DNA of 64,000 nucleotides from DASVEE01 sp036380735 (GCA_036380735.1 DASVEE010000074.1:15022-79021), one strand, 5' to 3'. Shown: positions 17,933 to 25,732, counted from the stretch's first letter. The notes: a model not told the origin generated them from the sequence alone. Numbers and translations: made by a program.

Positions 17933-18376
17933 CTAGGCCAGCATGACCAGGCGCATGCACACCGCGGTCGCCGGACAGGCGTCCTGCAGCTCGCGCGAGG
18001 CGAGGAGCTGCGGGTGCACTTCATCGCGATCGATCGTCTTGAAGCCGCGCTTGTGAAAGTACTTCTCCGCCGTCGTGGTGAGGAGGTAGAACTCGCGGAT
18101 GCCGCGCGAGGCGAGGCGGTCCAGCAACTGCCGCACGATCCGCCGGCCCAGCCCATGGCTGCGATGCTCCTCGGCGATCGCCACCGAGCGGATCAACGCG
18201 ACGAACTGATACGCCTCCGCCCCTCCGCAGCCAACGATCTGCTCCCCTTCCCGCGCCACGATGAACGTGCGCCAGTGATCGTCCACCCCCGCCGTCGGCA
18301 GGTCGTTCGCCACGAGGAGCTGTTTGATCGCTTCGAGGTCCTCGGCCGTGGCCGGGGTGATGGAGATGTCGGACAT
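17933..18376 (-). CDS. ArsN2-like GNAT acetyltransferase
   Basis: The 147-residue protein is a GNAT acetyltransferase. IRSVAIAEEHRSHGLGRRIV carries the acetyl-CoA loop (RSHGLG), and the following block REFYLLTTTAEKYFHKRGF, then RDEVHPQLLASRELQDACP and AVCMRL, match the ArsN2 branch found in arsenic-resistance operons. The acceptor substrate is unknown, and no arsenic genes are nearby. A longer open frame exists, but its extra N-terminus is translated family C repeat; the ATG at 18376 begins MSDISITPATAEDL, the usual GNAT start, and has TATCAT 7 bases upstream. Confidence 0.88.
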   Translation of the reverse strand: MSDISITPATAEDLEAIKQLLVANDLPTAGVDDHWRTFIVAREGEQIVGCGGAEAYQFVALIRSVAIAEEHRSHGLGRRIVRQLLDRLASRGIREFYLLTTTAEKYFHKRGFKTIDRDEVHPQLLASRELQDACPATAVCMRLVMLA

Positions 18377-18383
18377 GGGCGGG

Positions 18384-18389
18384 ATGATA
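18384..18389 (-). promoter_or_regulatory. -10-like box TATCAT for the GNAT gene (leaderless)
   Basis: TATCAT, 7 bases, then the ATG at 18376. Confidence 0.5.
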
Positions 18390-18415
18390 GCGCGCGGCGC
18401 GCACGCGCTGCGTGT

Positions 18416-18531
18416 GGTTGTCGGTTTTCGGTTTTCGGTTGTTGGTGCTGCGCGCATGCGGTCAGTGCCAGTGCTGCGCGACACCACGCACAGCGCAGCA
18501 CCAAAAACCAAAAACCGAAAACCGACAACCG
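18416..18531 (+). repeat. Family C heptamer repeat (TTGTCGG/TTTTCGG), inverted arms
   Basis: Left arm (18416-18450) of TTGTCGG/TTTTCGG units ending GTGCTGCGC, right arm (18492-18531) of reverse-complement ACCAAAA/ACCGAAA units. The centre contains a second GTGCTGCGC copy. On the minus strand it follows the terminator of the small hydrophilic gene. Confidence 0.9.
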
Positions 18532-18539
18532 CCTCAAAC

Positions 18540-18566
18540 AAAAAGGCCGCGCATTGCTGCGCGGCC
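18540..18566 (-). terminator. Intrinsic terminator of the small hydrophilic gene
   Basis: On the minus strand a perfect 9-bp GC stem (GGCCGCGCA with TGCGCGGCC, 4-base loop) is followed by TTTTT, about 30 bases after the stop codon at 18598. Confidence 0.85.
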
Positions 18567-18597
18567 GGGGGGTGTTTGTTGGTCTCTCTTTGCTACG

Positions 18598-18885
18598 CTA
18601 GTGGCGTCCCTCTGAGGAGTCGCCAATCTTGCCGGTGGTGCTCATGGTGGATGTGCTGTGGCGATCGGTGCTGCCGTCGTCTTCGTTGCGTCCTCCGCCG
18701 CTCATACTGCCCGGCGAGCCGCTGCCAACCGCCTCGTTGCCGTCGCTGAGTCCTTCGGATCGACCGATTTTCTCGCCGAAATCGACAGAGCCTTTGTGCT
18801 TGCTCTCTTCAGTTTTGCGGTTCACTTCCCCCGCTTCTGTCGAGCTGGTGCGCTGGCTCATACGATCGCGTTCTCGGTTCTCCAT
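18598..18885 (-). CDS. Small hydrophilic, probably disordered protein
   Basis: A 95-residue protein made almost only of Ser, Gly, Glu, Asp, Lys, Arg, Thr and Asn, with no hydrophobic core; it should be intrinsically disordered. KHKGSVDFGEKIGRSEGLSD in the middle is the most structured-looking stretch. I do not recognise a family. The gene looks real because the ATG at 18885 has an ideal AAGGAGG six bases upstream, one of the best in the window, and a strong terminator follows the stop. A leading TTG TTG could be read as start, but ATG fits the spacing. Such proteins are often stress or desiccation proteins; this is a guess. Confidence 0.75.
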   Translation of the reverse strand: MENRERDRMSQRTSSTEAGEVNRKTEESKHKGSVDFGEKIGRSEGLSDGNEAVGSGSPGSMSGGGRNEDDGSTDRHSTSTMSTTGKIGDSSEGRH

Positions 18886-18963
18886 CAACAACCTCCTTCC
18901 GTTGGTCGTGCGCGTCGCCGCGCGGTTATTTGAGGTTGCAATGGAGGTGCCGGAAACAGCCGT

Positions 18964-19695
18964 TCAGCGCAGCTCGAACACGACCGAAACGGTGAACGTC
19001 AGCTCCGTCGCGCCGGACTCGACCGGCACGTCGGACACGGCCATGGCCGCCTCGGCCTTCGCGTAGCCGGCGGTGCGTCCCATCGGCATCGGATACGTGG
19101 GCTGGGTCCCCTCGGTAATGGAGAGCGCGCGGCCGAGCGTGCGACCGGCAGCCTGCGCGAGCAGCGTCGCCTTCGCCCGGGCGTCGTTGTAGGCGGCGCG
19201 CATGCCGGTGTCGCGGCCGGCGGCCGGATCCGACACCTCGAACTGGATGCCGGTGGAGGTGTTGACGCCGGAGCTGACGCCGAGCTGCAGCCAGCGGCCG
19301 GCGACCGTCACGTCTTTGCTCGTCACGGTGATGTTGTTCGAGACCTGGTAGCCGAGGATCTGCGGGAGGCGTCCCTGCTCCTGGCTGCGGTAGTCCTGCT
19401 GCGGATAGATGGAGAAGTTCGAGGTGCGGATGTCGCGGTCGGTAGCACCGGCCTTCTTGAGGGCGGCGATGACGTTCTGCACGCGCGTGTTGTTCTCGTT
19501 GACGGCCTGTTCGACGGTCGGGGCGACGGTCTGGACCCCGACGGAGAAGCTGAAACGGTCGGGGGTGAGCGACGTGCGGCCGGTGCCGGTCACGCTGATC
19601 GTCTCGGGCATGGCCACATCGCGAGGCGCGGGACTTTGCGCAAATGTGCTCGTGGCGAGTAGAGTGAGGGCGAGAGTCGGGAGAAATCTTTTCAT
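18964..19695 (-). CDS. SIMPL-domain (DUF541, YggE-like) exported protein
   Basis: The 243-residue protein has a signal peptide (1-19, ending TFAQ) and the SIMPL/DUF541 fold. ISVTGTGRTSLTPDRFSFSVGV is the conserved first strand; then come AALKKAGATDRDIRTSNFSI, the PQQDYR region and ATLLAQAAGRTLGRALSITEG. Members are periplasmic, form rings, and are linked to oxidative-stress tolerance (YggE) or to signalling; the biochemical role is unsettled. GGAGG lies 5-6 bases before the ATG. It is divergent from the ferredoxin gene. Confidence 0.92.
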   Translation of the reverse strand: MKRFLPTLALTLLATSTFAQSPAPRDVAMPETISVTGTGRTSLTPDRFSFSVGVQTVAPTVEQAVNENNTRVQNVIAALKKAGATDRDIRTSNFSIYPQQDYRSQEQGRLPQILGYQVSNNITVTSKDVTVAGRWLQLGVSSGVNTSTGIQFEVSDPAAGRDTGMRAAYNDARAKATLLAQAAGRTLGRALSITEGTQPTYPMPMGRTAGYAKAEAAMAVSDVPVESGATELTFTVSVVFELR

Positions 19696-19820
19696 ACAAC
19701 CTCCTGGTTCGTTTGTGCTGCTGACTTCGATTTTCTAGAATCCGCGCCGCCGCGAGCGCCGGGTCAGCAGATCCCGCAAGCTTCGACACGCGGCTTCATC
19801 GGAAGGTAACTTCAGAAACA

Positions 19821-20051
19821 ATGGCTGATCCCAACGACAAGGTGCCGGGACAGGTGCCGGGCCGGTATTTCGTCGACTCGCAGTGCATCGATTGCGATCT
19901 CTGCCGCGAAACGTCGCCGGCGAACTTCACGCGCAACGACGAGCAGGGCTTCTCGTACGTCTACAAGCAGCCCGAGACCCCGGAAGAAGAGATGCTGAGC
20001 AAGGACGCGCTGGACAACTGCCCGGTCGAGGCGATCGGGAACGACGGGTAA
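19821..20051 (+). CDS. Single-cluster ferredoxin
   Basis: A 76-residue ferredoxin with one cluster site: Cys22, Cys25 and Cys28 (CIDCDLC) and Cys67 before Pro (DNCPVEAIG). This pattern binds one [4Fe-4S] or [3Fe-4S] cluster, as in Bacillus-type and P450-partner ferredoxins. The N-terminal part before Cys22 is short. A TAGAAT box at 19736 would give an 80-base leader; GGAAGG 14 bases before the ATG is a poor binding site. No partner oxidoreductase is adjacent. Confidence 0.9.
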   Translation: MADPNDKVPGQVPGRYFVDSQCIDCDLCRETSPANFTRNDEQGFSYVYKQPETPEEEMLSKDALDNCPVEAIGNDG

Positions 20052-20055
20052 CGGC

Positions 20056-20134
20056 GTTTTCCGTTGTCCGTTGTCCGTTGTCCGTGCTGCACTGACCCCG
20101 ACGGGGTACGGAAAACGGACAACGGACAACGGAC
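20056..20134 (+). repeat. Family B heptamer repeat, inverted arms (locus B3)
   Basis: Left arm of TTTTCCG/TTGTCCG units begins 5 bases after the ferredoxin stop; the right arm (20108-20134) is the sense arm of the convergent response-regulator gene. The loop begins GTGCTGC as at other B loci. Confidence 0.9.
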
Positions 20135-20149
20135 CACGAGCACTCACCG

Positions 20150-20578
20150 TCAATGCAGCTTCTTGTCGACGCTCACCTGCTCGTGCCAGTCGTCGGCCAG
20201 CAGGACCTCGATCAGCTCCTGCAGCTCTTCCATGTGGAAGGGCTTGGTGAGGGCCGCCGTGCGGTTGTTGCCTTTGGTGATGGTGAGGATGTCGCCTTTG
20301 CCCGAGGCGACGACGACGGGGGTCTCGTTCCCCTGCTGCAGATACCAGGCGATCCACTCCTCGCCGCTCATGCCCGGCAGATTGAGGTCGAGCAGGATCA
20401 GACGGGTGTCGGGATTCGCCTGCAGGAGATTCATCCCCTCGACGGCGCCCGCGGCGGAGAGCACCTGGTAGCCGCGCTTCTGGAGATACGACTTATAGAG
20501 CGCGAGCACTTCCGGATCGTCCTCGATGGCGAGGATCTTGTTGCCTTTGGCGTCTGTCTGCTGCCGCGATTCGAGCAT
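20150..20578 (-). CDS. Single-domain response regulator
   Basis: A 142-residue CheY-like receiver: acidic pocket Glu19-Asp20-Asp21 (KILAIEDDPEV), phospho-acceptor Asp64 (LILLDLNLPGMSGEEW) and Lys in LTKPFHMEEL near 115. There is a 13-residue N-terminal and a 15-residue C-terminal extension, but no output domain. GGAG lies 9 bases upstream of the ATG. It is monocistronic and has no adjacent kinase; the hybrid kinase at 22.8 kb is the nearest candidate partner. Confidence 0.9.
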   Translation of the reverse strand: MLESRQQTDAKGNKILAIEDDPEVLALYKSYLQKRGYQVLSAAGAVEGMNLLQANPDTRLILLDLNLPGMSGEEWIAWYLQQGNETPVVVASGKGDILTITKGNNRTAALTKPFHMEELQELIEVLLADDWHEQVSVDKKLH

Positions 20579-20632
20579 GTGTTCGTCTCCGTCAGAGCGC
20601 TCTTGCGAGTTCCGTGCAAACTGCTGAGCCGC

Positions 20633-20638
20633 TATGAT
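20633..20638 (+). promoter_or_regulatory. -10-like box TATGAT for the small membrane protein (leaderless)
   Basis: TATGAT, 8 bases, then the GTG at 20647. Confidence 0.45.
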
Positions 20639-20646
20639 CGGCCGCC

Positions 20647-20895
20647 GTGGGCATCGGGCTTTGGACCGTCAGCGGTATCGTCGCCTTCCTCCTTGCGAGG
20701 ATCGTTCCGTGGGGACGCACGCGCGGCTGGGTCGTCGAATTGGTCACCGCTCTAGTTACGGCTCCCCTCCTCGGACTGTTGGCCACCGGCCTCGATTTCG
20801 GCGGCTGGCAGGAGCTCGACTGGCGCGCCGGCGCCTTCGTTGTTTTCGGAACGTTTGCCGCAATAGGCCTCGCGAGGAGCTTTCGGCCCCGCTAG
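20647..20895 (+). CDS. Small membrane protein, unknown function
   Basis: An 82-residue protein with three hydrophobic stretches: residues 3-20 (LWTVSGIVAFLLARIV), 29-48 and 61-77. Short polar loops separate them (PWGRTRGW and DFGGWQELDW). The compact three-helix layout recalls GlsB/YeaQ-type small membrane proteins, but the sequence is too divergent to call. The GTG start is supported by the TATGAT box 8 bases upstream. Confidence 0.6.
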   Translation: MGIGLWTVSGIVAFLLARIVPWGRTRGWVVELVTALVTAPLLGLLATGLDFGGWQELDWRAGAFVVFGTFAAIGLARSFRPR

Positions 20896-20910
20896 GTCCT
20901 CTCCTGGACG

Positions 20911-20916
20911 TACAAT
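20911..20916 (+). promoter_or_regulatory. -10-like box TACAAT for the Cys-rich lipoprotein gene
   Basis: TACAAT lies 27 bases before the GTG start; the leader holds CAGGAGGG, a good ribosome binding site, so this gene is not leaderless. Confidence 0.5.
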
Positions 20917-20943
20917 CAGCGCACAGCTTCCAGGAGGGTTCCG

Positions 20944-21444
20944 GTGAAAAGAGCGTTCCTTTCCGTCTGTCTGCTTTTCCTCTGCACGTGCGCGGCGTAC
21001 AAGGCTCAGCATTCGGGCGACGATCCGAACCGGACGCGTACCGAAGCGGAAGTCCGTGAGTCCGTCGTCATCGACGAAGCCGCGCTCGGCGCCTTCGACG
21101 ACCAGCCCACCGGCATCAAGCAGGCGGTGCTGCTCTCCGAGATCGACAAGTACATGGACGAGTTGAAGGCGAACGGCAAGTACGACTGCTGCGTGAAGCC
21201 CGCCTGCCGCCAGTGTGCCCTGACCGCCGGCGAATGCCACTGCCGCCAGATCATCGACAGGAACGGCCCCTGCTGCGGCGAGTGCACGCAGGCCTGGGTC
21301 GAAGGCCGCGGCAACGCCGCCGGCGTCGACCGCGAACAGGTCCTCGAGCACCTGGGCTGCGTGCGGGAACTGTACGAAAAACCGGTCCCCCCGGGCGTGA
21401 CGCCGCCGGCGCAGGGCAGCACACAGTCAAAAAAGAACGACTAG
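20944..21444 (+). CDS. Cys-rich lipoprotein of unknown function
   Basis: The 166-residue protein starts with a lipoprotein-type signal (LLFLCTC, with Cys14 or Cys16 as the lipidated residue). A linker (21-70) is followed by a compact Cys cluster at about residues 79-115: CCVKPACRQC, GECHC and GPCCGECTQAW. That is eleven cysteines with one His within about 40 residues and no standard zinc-finger spacing, which suggests a metal or heme-like site. The tail after residue 140 is Pro-rich. The family is uncharacterised as far as I know. Ribosome binding site CAGGAGGG precedes the GTG. Confidence 0.75.
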   Translation: MKRAFLSVCLLFLCTCAAYKAQHSGDDPNRTRTEAEVRESVVIDEAALGAFDDQPTGIKQAVLLSEIDKYMDELKANGKYDCCVKPACRQCALTAGECHCRQIIDRNGPCCGECTQAWVEGRGNAAGVDREQVLEHLGCVRELYEKPVPPGVTPPAQGSTQSKKND

Positions 21445-21450
21445 GTTTCC

Positions 21451-21544
21451 GGGGAACGATAGGACGAATGGGACAAATAGGACCTATAGGATTGCGTGTC
21501 ATCCGTCCCATAGGTTCCATTCGTCCCATTCGTCCTATCGTTCC
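21451..21544 (+). repeat. Family A repeat, inverted arms (locus A5)
   Basis: Left arm GGGGAACGATAGGACG starts 6 bases after the lipoprotein stop; right arm (21500-21544) belongs to the convergent DUF309 gene and supplies its last codons (GAA CGA TAG). Confidence 0.9.
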
Positions 21545-21879
21545 CTTGGCACCTTGATCCGCGGCCGTTCCCTGCGCATCACGCACGCCATGGCAGCGGT
21601 CACCTGTTCCCGAAACGCCGCCAGATCCACGCCGCGCGGGTTCGTCACGCCATCCAGCACGCGCACGCCTTCTTCAAGCCGTTCGTAGGCGGCGCGCCAT
21701 TGGCCGCGTTCCGTGTGGTGCAAACCGACGCTCACCTGCAGAAACAGCCGGACGAACTCCACTTCGTCGCGCACAGCTTCGAAGAACAGCTCCTCGAACC
21801 CCTCGCTGGCGTCGTACCAGTCGCCTTCTTCGAGCTGTCGCAGCGCTGCGACGAATCTGGGGTCCGCCTCGATCTCCAC
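21535..21879 (-). CDS. DUF309-family protein
   Basis: A protein of about 114 residues that matches the DUF309 helical family: EEGDWYDASEGFEELFFEA aligns with its Glu-rich first helix, and RLFLQVSVGLHHTERGQWRA with the helix where the conserved His-His sits. Function is unknown; members are often near sporulation or membrane-lipid genes. The GTG at 21879 gives the best family start; an in-frame GTG at 21906 is possible but overlaps the divergent acyltransferase start. The last three codons, GAA CGA TAG, are the first unit of a family A repeat, so the repeat has grown to, or into, the end of the gene. Confidence 0.72.
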   Translation of the reverse strand: MEIEADPRFVAALRQLEEGDWYDASEGFEELFFEAVRDEVEFVRLFLQVSVGLHHTERGQWRAAYERLEEGVRVLDGVTNPRGVDLAAFREQVTAAMACVMRRERPRIKVPRER

Positions 21880-21891
21880 CCCCTCATTGTC

Positions 21892-21897
21892 TACAAT
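21892..21897 (+). promoter_or_regulatory. -10-like box TACAAT for the acyltransferase (leaderless)
   Basis: TACAAT, exactly 9 bases, then TTG at 21907. The spacing is what selects this start over the other in-frame candidates. Confidence 0.5.
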
Positions 21898-21906
21898 CCG
21901 GACCAC

Positions 21907-22782
21907 TTGATCCGCGGTCTCCTCACAATTCTGCTGCTCGCACAGAACCTCGCGCTCTGGGGGATTCCCGTCCTCACCGTCGGCATGCTGAAGTTCGTGA
22001 CGTTCGGACGCGCGCGGCGCCGCGTGATCCTCGCGCTGGCGCGGCTGGCCGAGGGATGGGTCGGCGGGAACAACCGCGTCTTCGATCTGATGCTCCCCGT
22101 CAAGTGGGAGATCGAAGGGCTCGACCATCCCATCCGCAAGGAGGGGCACTACCTCATCATCAGCAACCACGTGTCGTGGGTCGACATCTTCGCCCTCTTC
22201 CGCCTCTTCCACGGGAAGGTCGAGTTCCTCCGTTTCTTCCTCAAGCAGGAGCTGATCTGGCTGCCGATCGCCGGACAGGCGTGCTGGGCGCTCGAGTTCC
22301 CGTTCATGAAGCGCTACACGCCGCAGTATCTGGAGAAGCATCCGGAGAAGCGCGGCGAAGACCTGAAGACGACGCGTATCGCGATGGAGCGCTACCGGAC
22401 GATACCCGTCGCCATCCTCAACTTCATCGAGGGCACCCGCTTCTCCGAGGCGAAACGGCAGGAACAGCGCTCCCCCTACAAGCATCTCCTCCGCCCCCGC
22501 ACCGGCGGACTGTCGTTCGTCCTCGCCTCCCTCGGCGATCAGCTCGACGCGATGTTCGACGTGACGATCGCCTATCCTCAGCGGGAACTGACGTTCTGGG
22601 AGTTCGTGACCGGGCGCGTCCCCCGCATCATCATGCACGTGCGGCAGATCGAGATTCCGGCCGAGTTCCGGACGAAGGCCGTCACCGAGCACGGCCCCAT
22701 GCGCGGGCGCTTCAAGAAGTGGCTGGACGAGGTGTGGCGCGAAAAAGATGCGCTCATCGAGCGCTTGACCGTATTTTTCTGA
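21907..22782 (+). CDS. PlsC-family acyltransferase (YihG-like)
   Basis: A membrane-associated 1-acylglycerol-phosphate-type acyltransferase of about 291 residues. An N-terminal hydrophobic helix (IRGLLTILLLAQNLALWGIP) precedes the catalytic HX4D motif NHVSWVD at about residue 89. FPFMKRYT, FIEGTRFS (the EGTR motif) and the final VTIAYP block follow in the YihG/YihD-like subfamily order. It should esterify a lysophospholipid with an acyl-CoA or acyl-ACP. The open frame extends upstream, but the frame before 21907 overlaps the DUF309 gene; TTG at 21907 is supported by the -10 box at 9 bases. Confidence 0.85.
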   Translation: MIRGLLTILLLAQNLALWGIPVLTVGMLKFVTFGRARRRVILALARLAEGWVGGNNRVFDLMLPVKWEIEGLDHPIRKEGHYLIISNHVSWVDIFALFRLFHGKVEFLRFFLKQELIWLPIAGQACWALEFPFMKRYTPQYLEKHPEKRGEDLKTTRIAMERYRTIPVAILNFIEGTRFSEAKRQEQRSPYKHLLRPRTGGLSFVLASLGDQLDAMFDVTIAYPQRELTFWEFVTGRVPRIIMHVRQIEIPAEFRTKAVTEHGPMRGRFKKWLDEVWREKDALIERLTVFF

Positions 22783-22813
22783 CTCTCTCCGCGACTCACA
22801 GACGGAGAGAAGC

Positions 22814-25183
22814 ATGTCAGCAATCATGTCCGACCTGACCAGGTACACAACGGCTGAGGAGGAGCTGCGGCACCGGCTCGAGTTCGAGCGCCTGGTCGCC
22901 GGCATTTCCTCGGAGCTGATGAAGGCTCCCAGCGCCGCGCTCGACGCCGTCATCGCCGACGTCCTCGGCCGCCTCGGGCAGTTCGCCCATGCCGACCGCA
23001 GCTCCATCTTCCTCATCTCCTCCGACGGCAAGCGCCTCACGAGCGCGTACGAATGGTGCGCCGAAGGCGTGCCGTCGCTGTGCGGCGAGTTGCAGACGTT
23101 TCCCCTCGAGGAGTTCCGGGCCCTGCGCGCGCGGCACGCGCGCTCGCTGCTCGATCTGCCGCTCCGCGCCGGCGAGCGCCCCGCGGGCTTCATCGGCTTC
23201 GATTCGGTGCACGAGGAGCGCAGCTGGTCCGAGGCGGATCGCGCCCTCTTCGGCATCGTCAGCGAATTGATCGGCCATGCGTTCGAGCGCAAACGCACCG
23301 AGCAGACGTTGCGCGATCAGGACGAGCGCTTCCGCCTCCTGACCAAGGTGACGCAGGATGTCGTTTACGACTGGAACCTCATCGACGACACCGTGTGGTG
23401 GAACGGCGTCATGAACGACGCGCTCGGATATGAGACGGCCGGCTCGGTGCTGCCGGTCGACTGGTGGGTCTCGCGCATCCATCCCGACGATCACGACCGC
23501 ATCACAGTGTCGCTCGATCGTGCGTTGAGCGGCGACGATCTCTTCTGGTCCGGCGAGTACCGTTTCCTGCGCGGCGACGGCAGCTATGCGTACGTCCTCG
23601 ACCGCGGCGGCATCATCCGCGACGAGCACGAGCGCGCCGTCCGCATGATCGGCGCGATGATGGACATGAGCGAGCGCCGGCGCACCGAGGAGCAACTCGC
23701 GCTGAGCGAGGTGTACTTCCGCTCCGTCATCGAGAACATCACGGAAGTCATCGCCATCCTCGACGAGAACGGCACGATCCGTTACGAGAGCCCGGCGTTG
23801 TACAACGCTCTCGGTTATCGCGCCGAGGAGCAGGTCGGGCTGAACGCGTTCGACTTCATTCATCCCGACGACCGCGGCATCGTCGCCGCCGAGTTTCAGC
23901 GCGGCAAGCACATTCAGGGGATGACGGCGCAGGTGCGCTACCGCTACCTGCACAAGGACGGCTCGTGGCGCTGGCTCGAATCGTCGGGCATCAACATGGT
24001 CGAGAACCCGGCGGTCGGCGGCATCGTCGTGACGTCGCGAGAGGTGACGCAACGCATCGCCCTCGAACAGCAGCTCGAGCAGGCGAACCGCCTCACGTCC
24101 CTCGGGCGTCTCGCCGCTTCGATCGCGCACGAGTTCAACAACGTGCTGATGGGCATCCAGCCGTTCGCGGAGCGCATCCGCCGCCTCGTCACGGACGACG
24201 AGCGCGTGCGCACCGCGACCGACCACATCACACGCGCCGTCGAGCGTGGGCGCCGCGTGACCTCGGAAGTCCTGCAGTTCACGCGCGTCTCCGAGCCGGT
24301 CGTCGCGCCGCTCGAGCTCGGCCCGTGGCTGCGTCAGATCACCCCCGACCTGCGCGCGCTCCTCGGTCCGCAGATCGAGCTCGACGTCGCGATCACGCCC
24401 GACCTCTGGATGAAAGCCGACGCGTCGCAGATGGTCCAGGTCCTCGTCAACCTCACGACGAACGCCCGCGACGCGATGGTGAACGGCGGCCGGCTGCAGA
24501 TCCGCGTCGCACGCGGCTCACGCGCCACGTCGGCGTTCAGCGTGGCGGAGCCCGACCGCTTCGCGCACTTCACGCTGGTCGACAACGGCAGCGGTATCCC
24601 CGCCGAACATCTGCCGCACCTCTTCGATCCGCTCTTCACCACGAAGCCGGCCGGCAAAGGCACCGGCCTCGGACTGGCGGTCGCGCATCAGATCGTGGCG
24701 CGGCACGGCGGAGCGATGTTCGTCCAGCCGAATCCCGACGGCGCCGGCACCACGTTCCACTTCTACGTCCCGCTCACCGCGGAACGTCCGGGCGCCAAGG
24801 TGCCACGCGCAGCCGCCGAGGCGATGCCGTCGCTGCGGCTGCTGCTGGTCGACGACGAGGAGCTCGTCGCCCTCGGCATCCGCGATCTGCTGGCGGCGGA
24901 AGGCCACGAGGTGCTGATCGCCGCCACCGGCGAAGATGCGCTGCGCGTGGCCGAGGAGTGCCGCCCGGACGCCGTGATCCTCGACATTTCCCTGCCGGGC
25001 ATCAGCGGCGTGGCCGTCTACGAAGAGCTGGCGAAGACACGCCCCGATCTGCCGACGGTCTTCTCCAGCGGCCACGGCGATCGCCGCATCATCGAACGCT
25101 ACCTGGGGAAGCCCCACGTGGTGTCGCTGCTCAAGCCGTACGAGTTGGGCGATTTGCTGGGCGCGCTGCGCAAGGCGTTGTAG
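22814..25183 (+). CDS. Hybrid sensor histidine kinase (GAF-PAS-PAS-HisKA-HATPase-REC)
   Basis: The 789-residue cytoplasmic kinase has no transmembrane segments. In order: a GAF-like domain (about 25-155), PAS/PAC 1 (170-290, with HPDDHDRI), PAS/PAC 2 (305-415, with HPDDRGIV), HisKA with phospho-acceptor His439 (SIAHEFNNVLMG, the HisKA_2-like HEFNN form), HATPase with N box NLTTNARDAM, G1 DNGSGIP and G2 GKGTGLGLAV, and a C-terminal receiver with phospho-acceptor Asp724 (VILDISLPGISG). A cytoplasmic stimulus such as redox or ligand is inferred from GAF and PAS. GGAGAGAAGC gives a ribosome binding site. No DNA-binding regulator is adjacent. Confidence 0.95.
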   Translation: MSAIMSDLTRYTTAEEELRHRLEFERLVAGISSELMKAPSAALDAVIADVLGRLGQFAHADRSSIFLISSDGKRLTSAYEWCAEGVPSLCGELQTFPLEEFRALRARHARSLLDLPLRAGERPAGFIGFDSVHEERSWSEADRALFGIVSELIGHAFERKRTEQTLRDQDERFRLLTKVTQDVVYDWNLIDDTVWWNGVMNDALGYETAGSVLPVDWWVSRIHPDDHDRITVSLDRALSGDDLFWSGEYRFLRGDGSYAYVLDRGGIIRDEHERAVRMIGAMMDMSERRRTEEQLALSEVYFRSVIENITEVIAILDENGTIRYESPALYNALGYRAEEQVGLNAFDFIHPDDRGIVAAEFQRGKHIQGMTAQVRYRYLHKDGSWRWLESSGINMVENPAVGGIVVTSREVTQRIALEQQLEQANRLTSLGRLAASIAHEFNNVLMGIQPFAERIRRLVTDDERVRTATDHITRAVERGRRVTSEVLQFTRVSEPVVAPLELGPWLRQITPDLRALLGPQIELDVAITPDLWMKADASQMVQVLVNLTTNARDAMVNGGRLQIRVARGSRATSAFSVAEPDRFAHFTLVDNGSGIPAEHLPHLFDPLFTTKPAGKGTGLGLAVAHQIVARHGGAMFVQPNPDGAGTTFHFYVPLTAERPGAKVPRAAAEAMPSLRLLLVDDEELVALGIRDLLAAEGHEVLIAATGEDALRVAEECRPDAVILDISLPGISGVAVYEELAKTRPDLPTVFSSGHGDRRIIERYLGKPHVVSLLKPYELGDLLGALRKAL

Positions 25184-25185
25184 GG

Positions 25186-25264
25186 GCATAGGACCTTTAG
25201 GACCGAGGCTTCCCCGTCCCATTCGTCCTATAGGTCCCATCGTCCCGTTCGTCCCATCGTTCCC
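25186..25264 (+). repeat. Family A repeat, inverted arms (locus A6)
   Basis: A weak left arm follows the kinase stop and a stronger right arm (25215-25264) ends CGTTCCC just before the blaI operator. The next gene is on the plus strand, so the right arm here has no minus-strand gene of its own and serves only as the pairing partner. Confidence 0.85.
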
Positions 25265-25271
25265 TGCCATC

Positions 25272-25308
25272 TACGAAAGATTTCGTTGATCTTACGAAAC
25301 CCTTCGTA
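25272..25308. promoter_or_regulatory. BlaI operator: two dyads TACGAA-N4-TTCGTA
   Basis: Two dyads, 25272-25287 (TACGAA AGAT TTCGTT) and 25293-25308 (TACGAA ACCC TTCGTA), are spaced 21 bases apart, two helical turns. A -10-like TATAAC (25307-25312) overlaps the second, and TTGATC (25286-25291) overlaps the first. This is the layout expected of an autorepressed BlaI/MecI-type promoter; blaI begins at 25343. Confidence 0.75.
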
Positions 25309-25342
25309 TAACCTCTCCGTACTAGCACACGAGGAGATTCCG

Positions 25343-25732
25343 ATGGCGGACAAAACCATACCCCGACCGACCGATGCGGAGCTCGCGATCCTGAACGTTT
25401 TATGGGAGCGCGGCCCCTGTACCGTCCGCGACGTGCACGACGAGCTTGCCACCTCGCAGGACAGCGGCTACACCACGGTGCTCAAGCTGATGCAGATCAT
25501 GACGGAGAAGGGGCTCGTCACCCGCGACGAGTCGAACCGCGCGCACGTCTACTCCGCGAAGCAGAGCGAGCAGCGCACGCAGCGGCAGCTGCTCTCCGAC
25601 CTCATGGAGCGCGCGTTCGGCGGCTCGCCGACGAAGCTCGTCATGCAGGCTCTCTCCACCCGGCAAACCTCGGCTGAAGAGCTCACGGCCATCCGCGAGC
25701 TGCTCAACCAGCTCGAAGGAGAATCGAAATGA
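25343..25732 (+). CDS. blaI: BlaI/MecI-family transcriptional repressor
   Basis: The 129-residue protein has the Penicillinase_R winged helix: LTDAELAILNVLW-type PTDAELAILNVLWERGPCTVRD, with YTTVLKLMQIMTEKGLVTRDE as recognition helix and wing, and a C-terminal dimerisation helix. The family represses genes by binding palindromes, and is inactivated by proteolysis triggered by the BlaR1/MecR1 partner. GAGGAG lies 6 bases before the ATG. The ATG of the M56 peptidase overlaps the stop (ATGA), as usual for this pair. Two perfect operators lie directly upstream. Confidence 0.95.
   Translation: MADKTIPRPTDAELAILNVLWERGPCTVRDVHDELATSQDSGYTTVLKLMQIMTEKGLVTRDESNRAHVYSAKQSEQRTQRQLLSDLMERAFGGSPTKLVMQALSTRQTSAEELTAIRELLNQLEGESK

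Noticed and set aside
17933..18541. Longer GNAT start at 18541
   Set aside because: The extra residues come from the family C repeat and do not match GNAT; TATCAT supports 18376.
21535..23298. A 587-codon minus-strand frame covering DUF309, the acyltransferase and part of the kinase
   Set aside because: Only the last part (21535-21879) matches a family; the rest is a shadow of plus-strand genes.
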